Shown piece by piece: positions 12,098 to 12,555 of a stretch of DNA of 12,555 bases. The notes beneath the pieces are model-generated. The model was not told the origin of the DNA and searched no databases. It saw only the letters and a list, made by a program, of their open reading frames with translations. Every line of letters begins with the position of its first letter. Position 1 is the stretch's first letter. Source of the DNA: Coprothermobacter sp. (GTDB lineage Bacteria > Coprothermobacterota > Coprothermobacteria > Coprothermobacterales > Coprothermobacteraceae); assembly GCA_003476705.1 (NCBI GenBank), contig DMVM01000079.1:1-12555 (forward strand). The letters are read 5' to 3'. Position numbers and translations under genes: made by a program.

Positions 12098-12555
12098 GTG
12101 AAATACTACATTTTTACTTACGGTTGCCAAATGAACAAGAATGATAGCGAAATGGTTAGCGGTATTCTAAAAAGCTCCGGCTGGGAAGAGGCAAAAAACG
12201 TCGTGGATAGCGACTTAGTTGTTATCAACACGTGTTCGGTAAGGTTACATGCAGAAGAAAGGGCTATCGGGACAATTTCAGCTTTAAAAAAACTTGGCAA
12301 GAAAGTGATAGTGATGGGCTGCATGTCTGAAGTAAGGGGAAACGAGATTATGAGTCGGTTTCCTCATGTTCAAGCCGTGCTGGGTCCGTCCTATGAAGCT
12401 CATATTTTAGAAGTCATAGACGGTGAAAGACGGATTCTTGTTGGAGATGATAAAGCCGACTTTGAAAAATACAGCAGTGCCAATAGAAAGGAAAAGCATT
12501 CTGTTTATGTAAGTATAATGAAAGGCTGCGATGATTTTTGTACTTACTGCATAGT
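12098..12555 (+). CDS. miaB: tRNA-2-methylthio-N6-dimethylallyladenosine synthase MiaB, 3' end beyond window
   Basis: MiaB is a radical-SAM enzyme that methylthiolates i6A37 in tRNAs reading UNN codons. The frame stays open from a GTG at 12098 to the window end, giving 152 residues. The N-terminal signature [12 protein letters not shown] (7-18) is the MiaB form, unlike the LGCPKN of RimO. Auxiliary-cluster cysteines are Cys10, Cys46 and Cys75, and the radical-SAM motif CDDFCTYC gives Cys144, Cys148 and Cys151. The remaining radical-SAM barrel and TRAM domain lie past the edge. The gene starts 14 nt after ymdB and is probably in the same transcript. ymdB and miaB are near each other in Bacillus as well. 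Confidence 0.94.
   Translation, partial: MKYYIFTYGCQMNKNDSEMVSGILKSSGWEEAKNVVDSDLVVINTCSVRLHAEERAIGTISALKKLGKKVIVMGCMSEVRGNEIMSRFPHVQAVLGPSYEAHILEVIDGERRILVGDDKADFEKYSSANRKEKHSVYVSIMKGCDDFCTYCI

Noticed and set aside
12090..12101. ATG at 12090 as the start of miaB
   Set aside because: It is out of frame with MiaB and reaches a stop (TGA) after three codons. The GTG at 12098 opens the correct frame.

Overview
The window is a densely packed stretch of bacterial chromosome. Apart from a 5'-truncated tRNA-Leu at its left edge, it holds twelve protein genes, all on the + strand; the last one, miaB, runs off the right end. Eleven of the twelve belong to well-known core families and one is unrecognised. 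The proteins suggest an anaerobic, low-to-mid-GC, possibly thermophilic bacterium with Firmicutes/Thermotogae-like gene content. My best guess is a Coprothermobacter-type organism, but this rests on memory of family and gene-order patterns, not on a search, and is low confidence.

Left block (1-5494): tRNA-Leu(UAG), then trigger factor (tig), clpP, clpX and lon. This is a protein-quality-control cluster: the ribosome-bound chaperone, the ClpXP protease and the Lon protease. Middle (5478-7772): a membrane-anchored protein of unknown family (208 aa), the ribosomal protein S12 methylthiotransferase rimO, and a short divergent CinA/PncC-type domain protein. Right block (7769-12555): thpR (2H RNA phosphoesterase), recA, recX, rny (RNase Y), ymdB (metallophosphoesterase) and the start of miaB (tRNA methylthiotransferase).

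The genes almost all touch or overlap. The longest non-coding gaps are 53 nt between tRNA and tig, 23 nt before recA and 14 nt before miaB, so the whole set is likely read as one or a few long transcripts with translational coupling. The only promoter-like sequence I would note is a perfect TATAAT straddling the thpR stop codon just ahead of recA. No intrinsic terminator, mobile element, CRISPR array or integrase is visible.

The themes are protein folding and degradation, accuracy of translation (RimO on S12, MiaB on tRNA), homologous recombination (RecA/RecX) and RNA turnover (RNase Y/YmdB). I do not see a clearly new multi-gene system. The most notable points are the unknown anchored protein between lon and rimO, a trigger factor whose FKBP domain seems to have lost its catalytic parts, a stand-alone CinA domain with an eroded motif, and an altered metal-site motif in YmdB.
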